From contig NZ_OY764081.1 of assembly GCF_963667985.1 (NCBI RefSeq), positions 930,001-994,000 of the forward strand: a DNA stretch of 64,000 bases, written 5' to 3'. This document shows, one piece after another, positions 37,389 to 47,400 of the stretch. Numbering within the stretch: position 1 is the first letter of the stretch; the number at the start of each line of letters is the position of its first letter. Position numbers and translations under genes: made by a program. The notes below the pieces were generated by a model. That model searched no databases. It saw only the letters and a list, made by a program, of their open reading frames with translations, and was not told the DNA's origin. The DNA is from an uncultured Methanocorpusculum sp. (GTDB lineage Archaea > Halobacteriota > Methanomicrobia > Methanomicrobiales > Methanocorpusculaceae).

Positions 37389-38069
37389 ATGAACTCGATC
37401 CCTGTGGTCGAACTGCATGACGTCTCCAAAATCTATCCGATGCCCGCCGGAGACGTCCATGCATTAAACCACGTAAATTTCTCCATTCAGAAAGGAGAAT
37501 TTGTGGCCATCATGGGACCGTCAGGTTCTGGCAAATCGACACTGATGAATATGATCGGGTGTCTGGACGTCCCAACTTCCGGCGAGATCAAGATCAACGG
37601 GAAGTTGACGTCGGATATGACCGACGACGAGCTGACCCTCCACCGGAGAGACACGATCGGATTCATCTTCCAGAAGTTCAACCTGATCAGTCTCCTGACG
37701 GCATACGAAAACGTCGAGTATCCGCTGATCTTAAAACACGGACATAAAGACACGACGACCCGAACCAGAGATCTCCTCAGAATGGTCGGCCTCACCGACG
37801 GTCAGATGCAGCACACACCGTATGAACTCTCCGGCGGTCAGCAGCAGAGGGTGTCCATTGCCCGGGCTCTTGCAAACGATCCGACATTCCTGGTGTGCGA
37901 TGAGCCGACGGGAAATCTGGATTCGAAGATGAGTATGCAGATCATGGATATCCTGACCGATCTGCACTCTCAGGGAAGAACGGTTGTTATGGTTACCCAT
38001 GATCCGAAAACGGCAGATTACGCCGAGCGTATTGTGATCATCAAGGACGGTGAGATCGTCGATGAGTGA
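37389..38069 (+). CDS. ABC transporter ATPase, MacB/LolD type
   Basis: The 226-residue ATPase has Walker A MGPSGSGKST (about 38-47), the Q-loop in FIFQKFNLI, signature LSGGQQQRVSIARALA, Walker B FLVCDEPTG and the switch His in VMVTHD. The LolD/MacB subgroup marker NLDSKMS follows Walker B. It energises the FtsX-type permease encoded next, whose ATG (38062) lies within its last codons. Such pairs work in mechanotransmission or peptide/drug export rather than import. Confidence 0.95.
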   Translation: MNSIPVVELHDVSKIYPMPAGDVHALNHVNFSIQKGEFVAIMGPSGSGKSTLMNMIGCLDVPTSGEIKINGKLTSDMTDDELTLHRRDTIGFIFQKFNLISLLTAYENVEYPLILKHGHKDTTTRTRDLLRMVGLTDGQMQHTPYELSGGQQQRVSIARALANDPTFLVCDEPTGNLDSKMSMQIMDILTDLHSQGRTVVMVTHDPKTADYAERIVIIKDGEIVDE

Positions 38070-39303
38070 AGAAAACACAACGCTCTGGCAGAAGATCTAC
38101 TCGCCGATGATCCTCTCCCTTGCGGTCAGAAACCTGAAACTGAACAAATTCAGAACCATCCTTTCGATGATCGGTATCGTGATCGGCGTTTTCGCCATCT
38201 GCGGTATGGGAATGATCAGCGCAGGATTCACCGTGGAGATGAACTCGATGATCTCCGACACGGCGGATACGCTGACGATCACCCCGATCGGCGAGAAAGT
38301 CATCGACGGAACGACGACGACGGGCTTCTCCACCAAAGATCTTCGAGACATCGAGTCTGCGGTAAAATCGGTCACCAAAGAATACGAATTCATTCCTATG
38401 TACTCGTCGAGTAAGTACATATATACCGGAAAGGAGACCACAATGGCCACGATATCAGGAATGGATTCGAGCGACATCACGAAACTTGCAACGCTGACCC
38501 AGGGAACCCTTCCGCGCGGAGCGACCAACGTTATCGTCGGCGAGACATTTGCCGAAGATAATAATCTCAGGCTCGGAAGCCGGATGATCATGCTCGATTC
38601 GAGCGGTCAGGAAGTTACCTGCAGAGTTGTCGGTATCATGGAAGATACCGGACAGCTGACGTTCGGATTCTCCACGAACAATGCGGTCGTCGGTTCGATC
38701 GAGTGGTATACGGCACTCGTCGGGGATAATCACGGCCTGTATGACAAAGTGATCGTCAAAGCATATGATCCGACTGAGCTGAGCGCGATCGATGCAACGA
38801 TCGAGAAGAAGATGAACGGCAAGGAAGACAAAGACTCGGATGATACGGTCTTTATCCTGAACTCGTATGAGATCATGGCAGTCTTCGACGACATCATATC
38901 CATGTCCAGTATCTTCACGACCATCATCAGCGGCATCTCGCTTCTGGTCGCAGCTGTCGCAATTGTCAATGTAATGCTGATGAGTGTGAAGGAACGGACG
39001 AGAGAGGTCGGTATTCTTCGAAGTATCGGAACCTACCGGAGCCAGATTCTGCAGATGTTCCTGTATGAAGCAGGACTCATCGGCCTGATCGGGGCAATTG
39101 CCGGAACCGTGCTCGCACTGATCGCAGCGCCGATTATGCTGATGGCAATGATCGGATCGCTGGATGCGATGCTCTCGCTCTCAGTTCTTGCCTATGTGCC
39201 GATCGGCATTCTCATCGGTCTGGTCGTCTGCCTGATTTCCGGTCTTTACCCGGCCTGGAAAGCAGCCAACCTCAACCCGGTCGAAGCAATGGCGACCGAC
39301 TGA
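38062..39303 (+). CDS. ABC transporter permease, MacB/FtsX family
   Basis: About 413 residues from ATG 38062; a GTG at 38050 is a weaker alternative. There is one N-terminal membrane helix (ILSMIGIVIGVFAICGMGM), a large extracytoplasmic MacB-PCD-like domain (about 60-270), then three helices with the FtsX motif VKERTREVGILRSIGTYRSQI between the first two. A T-run follows the stop. It forms the membrane part of the exporter with the ATPase upstream. Confidence 0.93.
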   Translation: MSEENTTLWQKIYSPMILSLAVRNLKLNKFRTILSMIGIVIGVFAICGMGMISAGFTVEMNSMISDTADTLTITPIGEKVIDGTTTTGFSTKDLRDIESAVKSVTKEYEFIPMYSSSKYIYTGKETTMATISGMDSSDITKLATLTQGTLPRGATNVIVGETFAEDNNLRLGSRMIMLDSSGQEVTCRVVGIMEDTGQLTFGFSTNNAVVGSIEWYTALVGDNHGLYDKVIVKAYDPTELSAIDATIEKKMNGKEDKDSDDTVFILNSYEIMAVFDDIISMSSIFTTIISGISLLVAAVAIVNVMLMSVKERTREVGILRSIGTYRSQILQMFLYEAGLIGLIGAIAGTVLALIAAPIMLMAMIGSLDAMLSLSVLAYVPIGILIGLVVCLISGLYPAWKAANLNPVEAMATD

Positions 39304-39359
39304 TCCTTTCTTTTTTTTTAATGACTGCAGGATAAACGCCTGCAAAAAGGGTCGGGTGT

Positions 39360-40289
39360 TCAGAGCTGTTCGCCGACTTTCAGGTAATGCCCGTTCACGA
39401 TCTCGAAACCCGGCATCTCGCGTTTGCCTTCGGGTTTTGCAGAAAGAATGCATACAGCGCCGTCCCCCGTCATCACGACAGGCCCCTTCTTTTTGATCAC
39501 ATCGACGACCATGCCCGGCTCTCCGGAATAATCCCCGGAGACCTTTTCGGCTTTGTAGATTTTAAGGAGTTTGCCGTCGGGAAGTCGTGTGTTTGCCCCG
39601 GGAATCGGAGACAGACCACGGATCCTGTTGTGGACCACTGCCGCCGGCAGAGTCCAGTCGATCACGCACTCCTCTTTGGAGATGGACGGGGCAAACGTTA
39701 CCTTCGTTTCGTCCTGGGGGATCCGGACGGCTCTTCCCGACTCGAGCAGTTCGAGAGCCTCGATCAGCGCTTCCGCTCCAAGCTCCGCCAGCGAATCGTG
39801 GACCTCGCCGTTGGAGGCATCTTCGGTCAGAGGGATCGTTTTTGCGTGGATCACATCGCCGGCATCCAGACGGGCAGTCACATACATGATCGAGACCCCC
39901 GTTTCACTGTCCCCATTTAGCACCGAATACTGCATCGGGGCAGCTCCGCGATACTTGGGAAGAAGCGAGCCGTGCAGATTTATCGTGTTGTGTTTCGGGA
40001 GATTGATGATCGAATCGGGGATCATCATCCCAAATGCCACCACAATAGAAATGTCGGGAGAAAGCGCCTTCAGCTCTTCAAGCAGAGCCGGATCCTTCAT
40101 ATCCTCGGGCTGGAAAACCGGGATCCCGTGTTCGAGGGCGAACACCTTCACCGGCGAGAACTCGATTCTGTTTCCCCGGCGGTTCGGCTTATCTGCCCTG
40201 GTCAAAATCCCGACGATCTCGTGCTTTGCAAAAACCGCATGAAGCGAGGAGAGGGCATACTCGGGGGTCCCCATGAAAAGGACACGCAT
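39360..40289 (-). CDS. fmt: Methionyl-tRNA formyltransferase-like protein (bacterial type)
   Basis: The 309-residue protein is full length for Fmt. The N-terminus MRVLFMGTPEYA is canonical; catalytic Asn104 and His106 (INLHGSLLPKYRGAAP) and Asp142 (RLDAGD) occupy the positions of N106/H108/D144 in the E. coli enzyme, and the C-terminal OB-like domain (IRGLSPIPGANTRL) is present. The start follows the def stop by one base, with a perfect AAGGAGG Shine-Dalgarno. Archaea initiate with unformylated methionine, so a complete def-fmt operon is unexpected and probably bacterial in origin. The formyl donor in an H4MPT-using methanogen is unclear. Confidence 0.93.
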   Translation of the reverse strand: MRVLFMGTPEYALSSLHAVFAKHEIVGILTRADKPNRRGNRIEFSPVKVFALEHGIPVFQPEDMKDPALLEELKALSPDISIVVAFGMMIPDSIINLPKHNTINLHGSLLPKYRGAAPMQYSVLNGDSETGVSIMYVTARLDAGDVIHAKTIPLTEDASNGEVHDSLAELGAEALIEALELLESGRAVRIPQDETKVTFAPSISKEECVIDWTLPAAVVHNRIRGLSPIPGANTRLPDGKLLKIYKAEKVSGDYSGEPGMVVDVIKKKGPVVMTGDGAVCILSAKPEGKREMPGFEIVNGHYLKVGEQL

Positions 40290-40290
40290 G

Positions 40291-40779
40291 TTACGCCTCC
40301 TTAAGGCTTAGATCCTCGAGCTGCTTTGCGATCATCTTTTTGGCGATCGGCGAGATCTTATCGACGAACAGGATCCCGTCAAGGTGATCATATTCGTGCA
40401 GGAACACCCGTGCCGGATAATCTTTGAGTTCCTCTTCGATCAGTTCCCCGGCCTCGTTGGTATACCTGACCGTGATACGTCTTGGACGGCGGACTTTTTT
40501 ATGGATGCCGGGGACGGAAAGACAGCCTTCTTCCATCTCGGCAAAGGCGTTCCCGGATTTCAGGATCTCCGGGTTGATGACTCTTCGGACTTTGTCGCCA
40601 GGATTCATCACGAAGAACCGTTTTCCGATCCCGACCTGGGGAGCTGCAAGACCGACCCCGCGATGTTCTTTGAGCATCGGGACCATCTCGTCCAGAATGG
40701 CCAGAAGTTCGGGGGTTATTGTATCGACGGGCTCGGCCACTTTTGTAAGGACCTCTTTTCCGTATATTTGAATCTCCAT
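40291..40779 (-). CDS. def: Peptide deformylase, canonical
   Basis: A 162-residue protein with all three deformylase motifs intact: GVGLAAPQVG (41-50), EGCLSVPG with metal ligand Cys86, and HEYDH with His128, Glu129 and His132. It resembles bacterial type I enzymes. It is followed directly by fmt, the classical bacterial order. If active, it would remove formyl groups from nascent proteins. Compare the paralogue at 7914-8387, which lacks the ligand Cys at this position. Confidence 0.94.
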   Translation of the reverse strand: MEIQIYGKEVLTKVAEPVDTITPELLAILDEMVPMLKEHRGVGLAAPQVGIGKRFFVMNPGDKVRRVINPEILKSGNAFAEMEEGCLSVPGIHKKVRRPRRITVRYTNEAGELIEEELKDYPARVFLHEYDHLDGILFVDKISPIAKKMIAKQLEDLSLKEA

Positions 40780-40971
40780 TATTATTAGTGTTGGATTTTT
40801 TTCTTGATGAATATGTCTGATGATCCTACTGTGTGCGGAAGAAAAGCCGGGATCCTGAGATGCTCTTTCGCTGGATGAAAATACACAAACATAATGGGAG
40901 GGTGATAATCACGCAAAACAGAGGGATCGATTCAAAAAAATGATATGTTGGACGAAAATGTCCGAACAGTA

Positions 40972-41154
40972 TTAGTACCGGTTCCGTGGGGTCCGGTGTT
41001 TTGGAAGGCAGTCCTGACAGTAGACTGGTCTGCCTTCGGTTGGCTTGAACGGCACCTCGCACTCTTTTCCACAGTCTGAGCAGACTGTTTTGGTCATTTC
41101 GCGTGGGCCGTTGTTGAACTGGCGTTGTTCGCCAAAATTATTTCTTCTTTCCAT
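40972..41154 (-). CDS. Small CxxC zinc-ribbon protein
   Basis: About 60 residues from ATG 41154, preceded by aagga; an ATG at 41184 is also in frame. Two CxxC pairs (VCSDCGKEC and YCQDCLPKH) around VPFKPTEGRPV form a zinc ribbon of the kind found in a widely conserved family of tiny archaeal proteins. The Arg/Asn-rich N-terminus could bind nucleic acid. The function is unknown. Confidence 0.8.
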   Translation of the reverse strand: MERRNNFGEQRQFNNGPREMTKTVCSDCGKECEVPFKPTEGRPVYCQDCLPKHRTPRNRY

Positions 41155-41377
41155 GATAGGATTCCTTGGAGCATGTATGCTCACGAAAAAAACAATGAGA
41201 CAAAAGAGTCTTACTGATATTTCCCACAGATAACTGCGACTCTATATACGTCTCACCGGGATAAATACTTGTGGTTCATGGATAACGAAAGTACAACAGA
41301 GATGCCGGAGATATTTCCATATCTGCCGTGATTTCTGGTTTTTTCAAGAGAGGGGGTGTTCCGGTTATGAAAGGGGG

Positions 41378-41656
41378 TTAGCCCCCGGCAGCCGGAGGGA
41401 ATAAGGCGATCATATCTCCGTCATCGAGAGAGGTGTCCAGGCCGGTAATAAAATGAATATTTCTTCCGTTTTTCAGGATGTTGACAAAGTTCCGAAGCAT
41501 GCCGGGTCCTGCAAAAAGCAGAACATCGAGCCCGTTATACCGGGCCGTAAGTTCGGAGAGGAGCGTTTTGACCGTTGCACCTTCCGGGAACTCAAGTTCT
41601 ACTTTCATGTCCATCACTTCCCGAAACGTGGCAAACGCCTTTACCGTGATCCTCAT
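41378..41656 (-). CDS. MoaD/ThiS-like ubiquitin-fold sulfur carrier
   Basis: A 92-residue beta-grasp protein (ITVKAFATFREVMDMKVELE, then PEGATVKTLLSEL) ending in Ala-Ala-Gly-Gly, the C-terminal di-glycine that is adenylated and thiocarboxylated by an E1-like enzyme. That enzyme is encoded immediately upstream with a four-base overlap. Given the AOR gene in the same operon, it most likely delivers sulfur for tungstopterin. A GGGGG-CTAA-CCCCC hairpin spans its stop codon and may act in termination. Confidence 0.88.
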   Translation of the reverse strand: MRITVKAFATFREVMDMKVELEFPEGATVKTLLSELTARYNGLDVLLFAGPGMLRNFVNILKNGRNIHFITGLDTSLDDGDMIALFPPAAGG

Positions 41657-42444
41657 GCAAACGACCTCCGGCCATCCGGTTCACCGCTGGAAAAACCGCA
41701 GTCGGTACACTCGGGAGAGTTGACGATTTGGATCGACTCACACTCGCCCAGAAGGCCGTACCAGAGAAGTAGCCGGTTTTCGAGAAGTTTTCCTGTTTCA
41801 GTAAGATATTTGACCGCTTCGGAGGCCTCGATGCTGCCGACCGCTCCGCAGGTGACCCCAATGATCGCATTCTTTTCCCAGGTCGGGGTTGTTGGGACGA
41901 TACAGCGGAGACAGGGGGTTATGCCCGGAACAAGAGTCGTTACTTGACCGTAGAATCCGTTCACGGCACCGTGGATAAAGGGAATTTTTGCATCAAGACC
42001 TGCCCGGTTCAAAACATAGCGAGCGGCGAAATTATCCATGCCGTCAAGAATCAGATCCATCCCGGAAACGAGATCGTTCACGGATTTTTCGTCGATATGC
42101 CGGCAGACCGAATCGACCTCGACGTCACGGTTGAGGGCATGAATCGTTTTTTTTGCTGCTTCGACCTTGCATGCCCCGACATCCTCCTCGCGATACAGGA
42201 TCTGCCGGTTGAGGTTGGACCTCTCCACGACATCCTCATCGACGATCCGGATGTACCCGACCCCGGCTGCTGCGAGATAGGTCGCGATCGCCGAGCCCAA
42301 ACCTCCGGCGCCGGCAAGAAGGATCCGGGCATCTGCAAGTTTTTTCTGTCCCTCTTTTCCGAAAAGAGGGATCTGTCTCAGGAACCGGGAGTCCGGCAGT
42401 TCTGCTGACATTTCTGGATGCTCCAACTGGATCCGACGGATCAC
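41653..42444 (-). CDS. E1-like adenylyltransferase of the ThiF/MoeB/HesA family
   Basis: The 263-residue protein has the nucleotide-binding ILLAGAGGLGSAIATYLAAAG, then RIVDEDVVERSNLNRQILY, and DLILDGMDNFAARYVLN, all standard E1-superfamily motifs. The Cys pair found in ThiF/MoeB zinc sites is represented by TPCLRC and a terminal ECTDCGFSSG. It activates the C-terminal glycine of the MoaD-like protein downstream. Overlaps both neighbours by four bases. Confidence 0.92.
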   Translation of the reverse strand: MIRRIQLEHPEMSAELPDSRFLRQIPLFGKEGQKKLADARILLAGAGGLGSAIATYLAAAGVGYIRIVDEDVVERSNLNRQILYREEDVGACKVEAAKKTIHALNRDVEVDSVCRHIDEKSVNDLVSGMDLILDGMDNFAARYVLNRAGLDAKIPFIHGAVNGFYGQVTTLVPGITPCLRCIVPTTPTWEKNAIIGVTCGAVGSIEASEAVKYLTETGKLLENRLLLWYGLLGECESIQIVNSPECTDCGFSSGEPDGRRSFA

Positions 42445-44216
42445 ATCAGTCCCAGCTCTTTGAGTTTTGCTTTGGTTGGAACGCCGTCTGCATCCCAGCC
42501 TCTAAGGGAATAATACTCATCAAGCATTTCATGTACCCGGGACACCTGACCTGCCGGTGCTCCTTCCGTTAGAGGCTCTTTCAGGAGCCTGTCCGGGAGC
42601 GTGTCGTCTTTTCGGCCGAATCCCCGCTTGACATTATAGAGCTTCTGGAGATTCCATATCCGCTCGCCGGTTTTCAGCAGTTCGTCGGCATCGGTCTTGA
42701 TCCCGGTTGTCGCGGTGAAAAGATCGGCATAATCCTCTGCGTCGAGAGCAAAGGAGGTAAAGAGACACATACCAAGAGCATCGATCGCAGCGGTCAGATC
42801 CTGGAAGGTCTTGACCCACTGGGGTTTTCCCGTGAGCAGATAGGGATCAAGCTTTTCGGGGGCTCCGAGAATCTCAGGAGAGATCATGTACGCATAGACA
42901 TGGTCGCCTCCGCGAACCGAGGTGGCGGTCGCAAGACCGTAACCCTGAATGCCACGGGGATCGTAGGCAGGCAGCTCCTGCATTTTGGAACTCATCGAAA
43001 GTTCAGGGTGGCCGTACTTCGTCGCAAACCGGAACGATCCTTCGGCAAGTTCATCGCCGACACCTTCGCGTTTGGCGATCTGCTCAACGAGTTTCAGCAT
43101 TCCTGTTGCATCGCCAAACCGGATAGGGTGGTCGAAATACCCTTTCTCCGCCATCTCCATTAAGCAAGCGATTGTCGTCGGCACGGAAATGGAATCGAGT
43201 CCGTACTCATTGCAGAGATTGTTTGCTCTGGCGATCATTTTCAGATCATCAACCCCGCAGTCGGCACCGAATCCCCAATCCGTTTCATACTCCGGCCCTT
43301 CTCCGCTCTCGCCGTCGAACTCATGGACACGACCACACTGGATGATACAGGCAAAACATCCTTTTGGTTTTTTGAGGATCGTCTGCGCCATCGTTTCGCC
43401 GGAGATCTTTTCAGCTTCCGGGAAGTGGGCGGTCTGGAAGTTTCGTGTCGGCAGAAGGTAATTTTCGTTCAGAATGTTGACAAGAACCGCCGTTCCGTAC
43501 GTGTGCAGGGACTTGGCGATCCCATTCTCCTCGATCTTGTTTTTCACCCGTTCCTTAACGGTTTTAAGAAGCTCTTCATCCGCCACCTTAATAGGCTGGT
43601 CGCCCCGGGCCGCGATCGCTTTCAGATTCTTCGAGCCCATTACGGCCCCTGCTCCGCCCCGGCCAACGGCACGTGTCTTTTCGTTCATAATACAGGCAAA
43701 AAGCACCTGTTTTTCTCCGGCCGGTCCGATGCAGGCTACCCTAACGGTCTGATCCTTCAGCTCGTCCAAAAGAGCATCGGTTGTCTCGCCGGTGGTTTTT
43801 CCCCAAAGATGGGAGGCATCGCGAAGTTCGGCCTTCCCGTTGTCGAGGAAGAGATAGACTGGTTTTTCCGCTTTCCCGGAGATCACGACAGCATCGAACC
43901 CGGCCTTTTTCATCTTCCAGCCGAAAACCCCTCCGCTGTTTCCGCTCATCACCGTTCCTGTTAGGGGCGAAACGGCCGATACTTCGTAACGGCTTCCAAG
44001 GGGGATCCCTGTCCCGGTCAGCGGTCCGGATGCAAAGACGAGAATATTCTTATCGCTCAACGGATCGATCTTCGGGTCAACCAGGTCGGTCAGGAGTCTG
44101 ATGCCAAACCCCCGTCCTCCGATATATGACTTTTTGAGTTCCGGGGGTGTCGGCTTTACGGCCGTTGTTCCGGAGGTGAGATCGACATAGACCATATTTC
44201 CTGCATAGCCGTCCAT
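42441..44216 (-). CDS. aor: Tungsten-containing aldehyde:ferredoxin oxidoreductase
   Basis: About 591 residues from ATG 44216 (MDGYAGNMVYVDL). Marks of the AOR family: YIGGRGFGIRLL, SGNSGGVFGWKMKKAGFD, the pterin-binding AVGRGGAGAVMGSKNLKA, and later pterin/Fe-S region residues with cysteines in GCFACIIQCGRVHE and CLFTSF. It oxidises aldehydes to acids with ferredoxin as acceptor, using a bis-tungstopterin and a [4Fe-4S] cluster. It is first in an operon with the E1-like and MoaD-like cofactor genes. Confidence 0.94.
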   Translation of the reverse strand: MDGYAGNMVYVDLTSGTTAVKPTPPELKKSYIGGRGFGIRLLTDLVDPKIDPLSDKNILVFASGPLTGTGIPLGSRYEVSAVSPLTGTVMSGNSGGVFGWKMKKAGFDAVVISGKAEKPVYLFLDNGKAELRDASHLWGKTTGETTDALLDELKDQTVRVACIGPAGEKQVLFACIMNEKTRAVGRGGAGAVMGSKNLKAIAARGDQPIKVADEELLKTVKERVKNKIEENGIAKSLHTYGTAVLVNILNENYLLPTRNFQTAHFPEAEKISGETMAQTILKKPKGCFACIIQCGRVHEFDGESGEGPEYETDWGFGADCGVDDLKMIARANNLCNEYGLDSISVPTTIACLMEMAEKGYFDHPIRFGDATGMLKLVEQIAKREGVGDELAEGSFRFATKYGHPELSMSSKMQELPAYDPRGIQGYGLATATSVRGGDHVYAYMISPEILGAPEKLDPYLLTGKPQWVKTFQDLTAAIDALGMCLFTSFALDAEDYADLFTATTGIKTDADELLKTGERIWNLQKLYNVKRGFGRKDDTLPDRLLKEPLTEGAPAGQVSRVHEMLDEYYSLRGWDADGVPTKAKLKELGLM

Positions 44217-44453
44217 GATGATTACCAATTTATTACTTCGCCGTCATCGTTAATAAATGTTCGAGTCGGGGATGATTTTTCAAATAAAATACGGGAAACT
44301 TCTGTTTGGAATGAAAAAGACATCTCCCACCGTAAAACAAAAATCCACACTGATTTTCAGGAAAAAATCCGGGCGGAAATTCCGCTTGGATACAAAAACC
44401 CTTATGTATAACGACAACCAATAGTTACCCACATATTGAGTGAGGGAAAACTC

Positions 44454-47400
44454 GTGAAAGAAATATCTGAAAGTTATGTACCCGCCGTTGTCGAAAACGA
44501 GGTTCGGGAGTACTGGAAAGCAAACAATACGTATCGTGAAACACGCAAGCTTCACGAATCGGGCAAACCGTGGCTGTTTGTCGACGGACCGCCCTACACC
44601 ACAGGCTACATCCACCTTGGAACCGCCTGGAACAAGATCCTCAAAGACGCAATCCTCAGATACCACTCAATGACCGGCCAGCATATCATCGAACGTGCCG
44701 GTTACGATATGCACGGTCTCCCGATTGAGGTCAAAGTCGAAGAGAAGCTTGGGTTCAAAAACAAGGCCGACATCGAGAAATACGGCGTTGCAAAGTTCAT
44801 CGAAGAGTGCAGAGAGTTCGCTCTCACCCACAAAGACCTAATGAGCGAGCAGTTCAAGGACCTTGGGACCTGGATGGACTTCGACGACCCCTATCAGACC
44901 GTCGACAAAGGATACATCGAAGCTGCATGGTATACTCTGAAGCGATGCGAAGAAGAGATGATGCTCGAACGAGGATCCAGAGTCGTCAACTGGTGTCCCC
45001 GCTGCGGAACGGCGATCGCCGATGCGGAAGTCGAATACTGGGACGAGACCGATCCCTCGATCTTCGTGAAATTCCCCATCCAGAGAGCCGAGAACGAATA
45101 CCTCGTTATCTGGACGACCACGCCCTGGACGCTTCCGGCAAACGTGGCCGTGGCCGTCGGTGAAGAGTTCGTCTACGCTAAATGCCGTGCAGTAAAAGAC
45201 GGAAAAAGCGAAGACCTCTGGATCGCAAAAGACCTTGCCGAGCAGATCCTCAAATACGGAAAATATCAGGACTACTCGATCATCGAAACAAAAACCGGAG
45301 CCGAACTCGCCGGAACGAAATATATTTCCCCCCTCGCATCCGCCGTTCCGCTCCAGGCACAGATCGAACACCGTGTCGTCATCGCCGATTACGTGGCGAT
45401 GGAAAACACCGGAATGGTCCATATCGCTCCGGGTCACGGCTGGGACGACTATCTCGTCGGCATGAAGGAAAATCTGCCGACGGTATGCCCGGTCGACGGA
45501 AACGGAAACTTCACTGATGACGCCGGCATCTTCGCAGGCAAATACGTCAAGGCTCCCGAAACCAATCAGGAGGTCATCGACGTTTTGGGAGACGCCATGC
45601 ATGCTGTTCGAAAGATCACTCACCGGTACGGGCACTGCTGGAGATGCAAGACGCCGATCATCTACCGGGCAACTTCCCAGTGGTTCTTAAAAGTAAAAGA
45701 CATCAGGGAAAAGATGCTCGAAGAGATCGCCGACGAAGTTACCTGGTTCCCCGACTGGGCAGGCTCCGCACGGTTCCACGACTGGGTCGAAGAGGCACGC
45801 GACTGGTGTATCTCCCGGCAGAGATACTGGGGTATCCCGATCCCGGTCTGGGTCTGTCCGGTCTGTAACAAATATCATGTCGTCGGCAGATACGAAGAGC
45901 TCGAACAGCTTTCCGGCCAGAAGATGACCGACCCCCACCGGCCGTACGTCGATGACATCACGATCCCCTGCGAATGCGGCGGAACGATGAAGCGTATCCC
46001 GGACATCTTCGATGTCTGGTACGACTCCGGCATCGCCTCATGGGCAACCCTCCGGTTCCTGGAGAAGACCGAAGACTTCGGCAAATACTGGCCGGCTGAC
46101 TTCATTCTCGAAGGACACGATCAGACCCGGGGCTGGTTCTACTCGCAGCTCGCCTTATCCACGATCGCATTCGGCAAGGCCCCGTACAAATCCGTTCTCA
46201 TGCACGGATTCTTACTGGATGCCGAAGGCAAGAAGATGAGCAAAAGTCTTGGAAACAACATTGCACCCGAAGACGTTACCAAACAGTTCGGTGTGGACGT
46301 TATGCGCCATTACATCCTTTCGGCGAATGCTCCGTGGGATGATATGCGCTTCTCCCTCGAAGGCATCAAGACGAACCACAGAATGTTCAACGTTCTCTGG
46401 AACGTCTACAAATTCCCGCTGCCGTACATGGCGCTCGACGGCTACAAGCCGGCAACCAAAGACGGTGTCTGGGATCCATCAGCAGTCGAAGATCATATCT
46501 CTGAATTCTGCAGAGAAGACCGCTGGCTCATCTCCCGTGTGAACTCGCTTGCCGAACAGGTCACCAAAGAGATGGAGGTCTGCAACCTTCACCGGGCAAG
46601 CAGACCGATCAGCACGTTCATCCTCGATGAGCTCTCCCGCTGGTATGTTCAGCTGGTCAGACCGAGAATGTGGCTCGAAGAGGAGGCGGTCTCGAAGATG
46701 CAGGCCTACGACACCATGTATTACGTGATGCGCAGACTCGTAACCATCTTCGCACCCTTTGCTCCCCACATCACCGAATGCATGTACCAGAACCTGAAGT
46801 GCGTTGGCGATCTGCCCTCGGTCCACATGGTCGACTGGTTCAGCGGCAGTGATTCGCTCCGCGACCCCGTCCTCGAAGAGGAGATGGAGATCGTGCAGGA
46901 GTTCGACGAAGCGGTCGCAAACGCCCGCCAGAACGGAAAACGCAAAGGTCGCTGGCCGGTTGGAACGGTCGTTGTCGCAACCGATTCGGAAAAGGTCGCC
47001 GGCGCCGTTTCAGCAATGAACGATATGTGCTGTGACCGGGCAAATGCACGGAACGTTACGGTCGTCAAAGGCGTCTGGGACAAACTCGACTGGACCGCCG
47101 TTCCGGTCATGAAAGTGATCGGCAAACAGTTCGGAAGAGACGGACCCAAAGTCAAGGCATTCATCGAAGAAGCGAACGGAACAGAGCTCAAAGCATCCCT
47201 GCTTGCAGACGGAAAAGTCAGCATGGAAAAGGACGGCTTTGCTGCCGAACTGACCAAAGAGCACATGACTTTTGAAGAAAAGATGCAGGAAAACATCTTT
47301 TCCTCCCCGATCGACAACGGTATGATATACGTCGATGTGACCCTCACGCCGGAACTCGAAGCAGAAGGATACTCGCGTGAAGTCATCCGCAGAATCCAGG

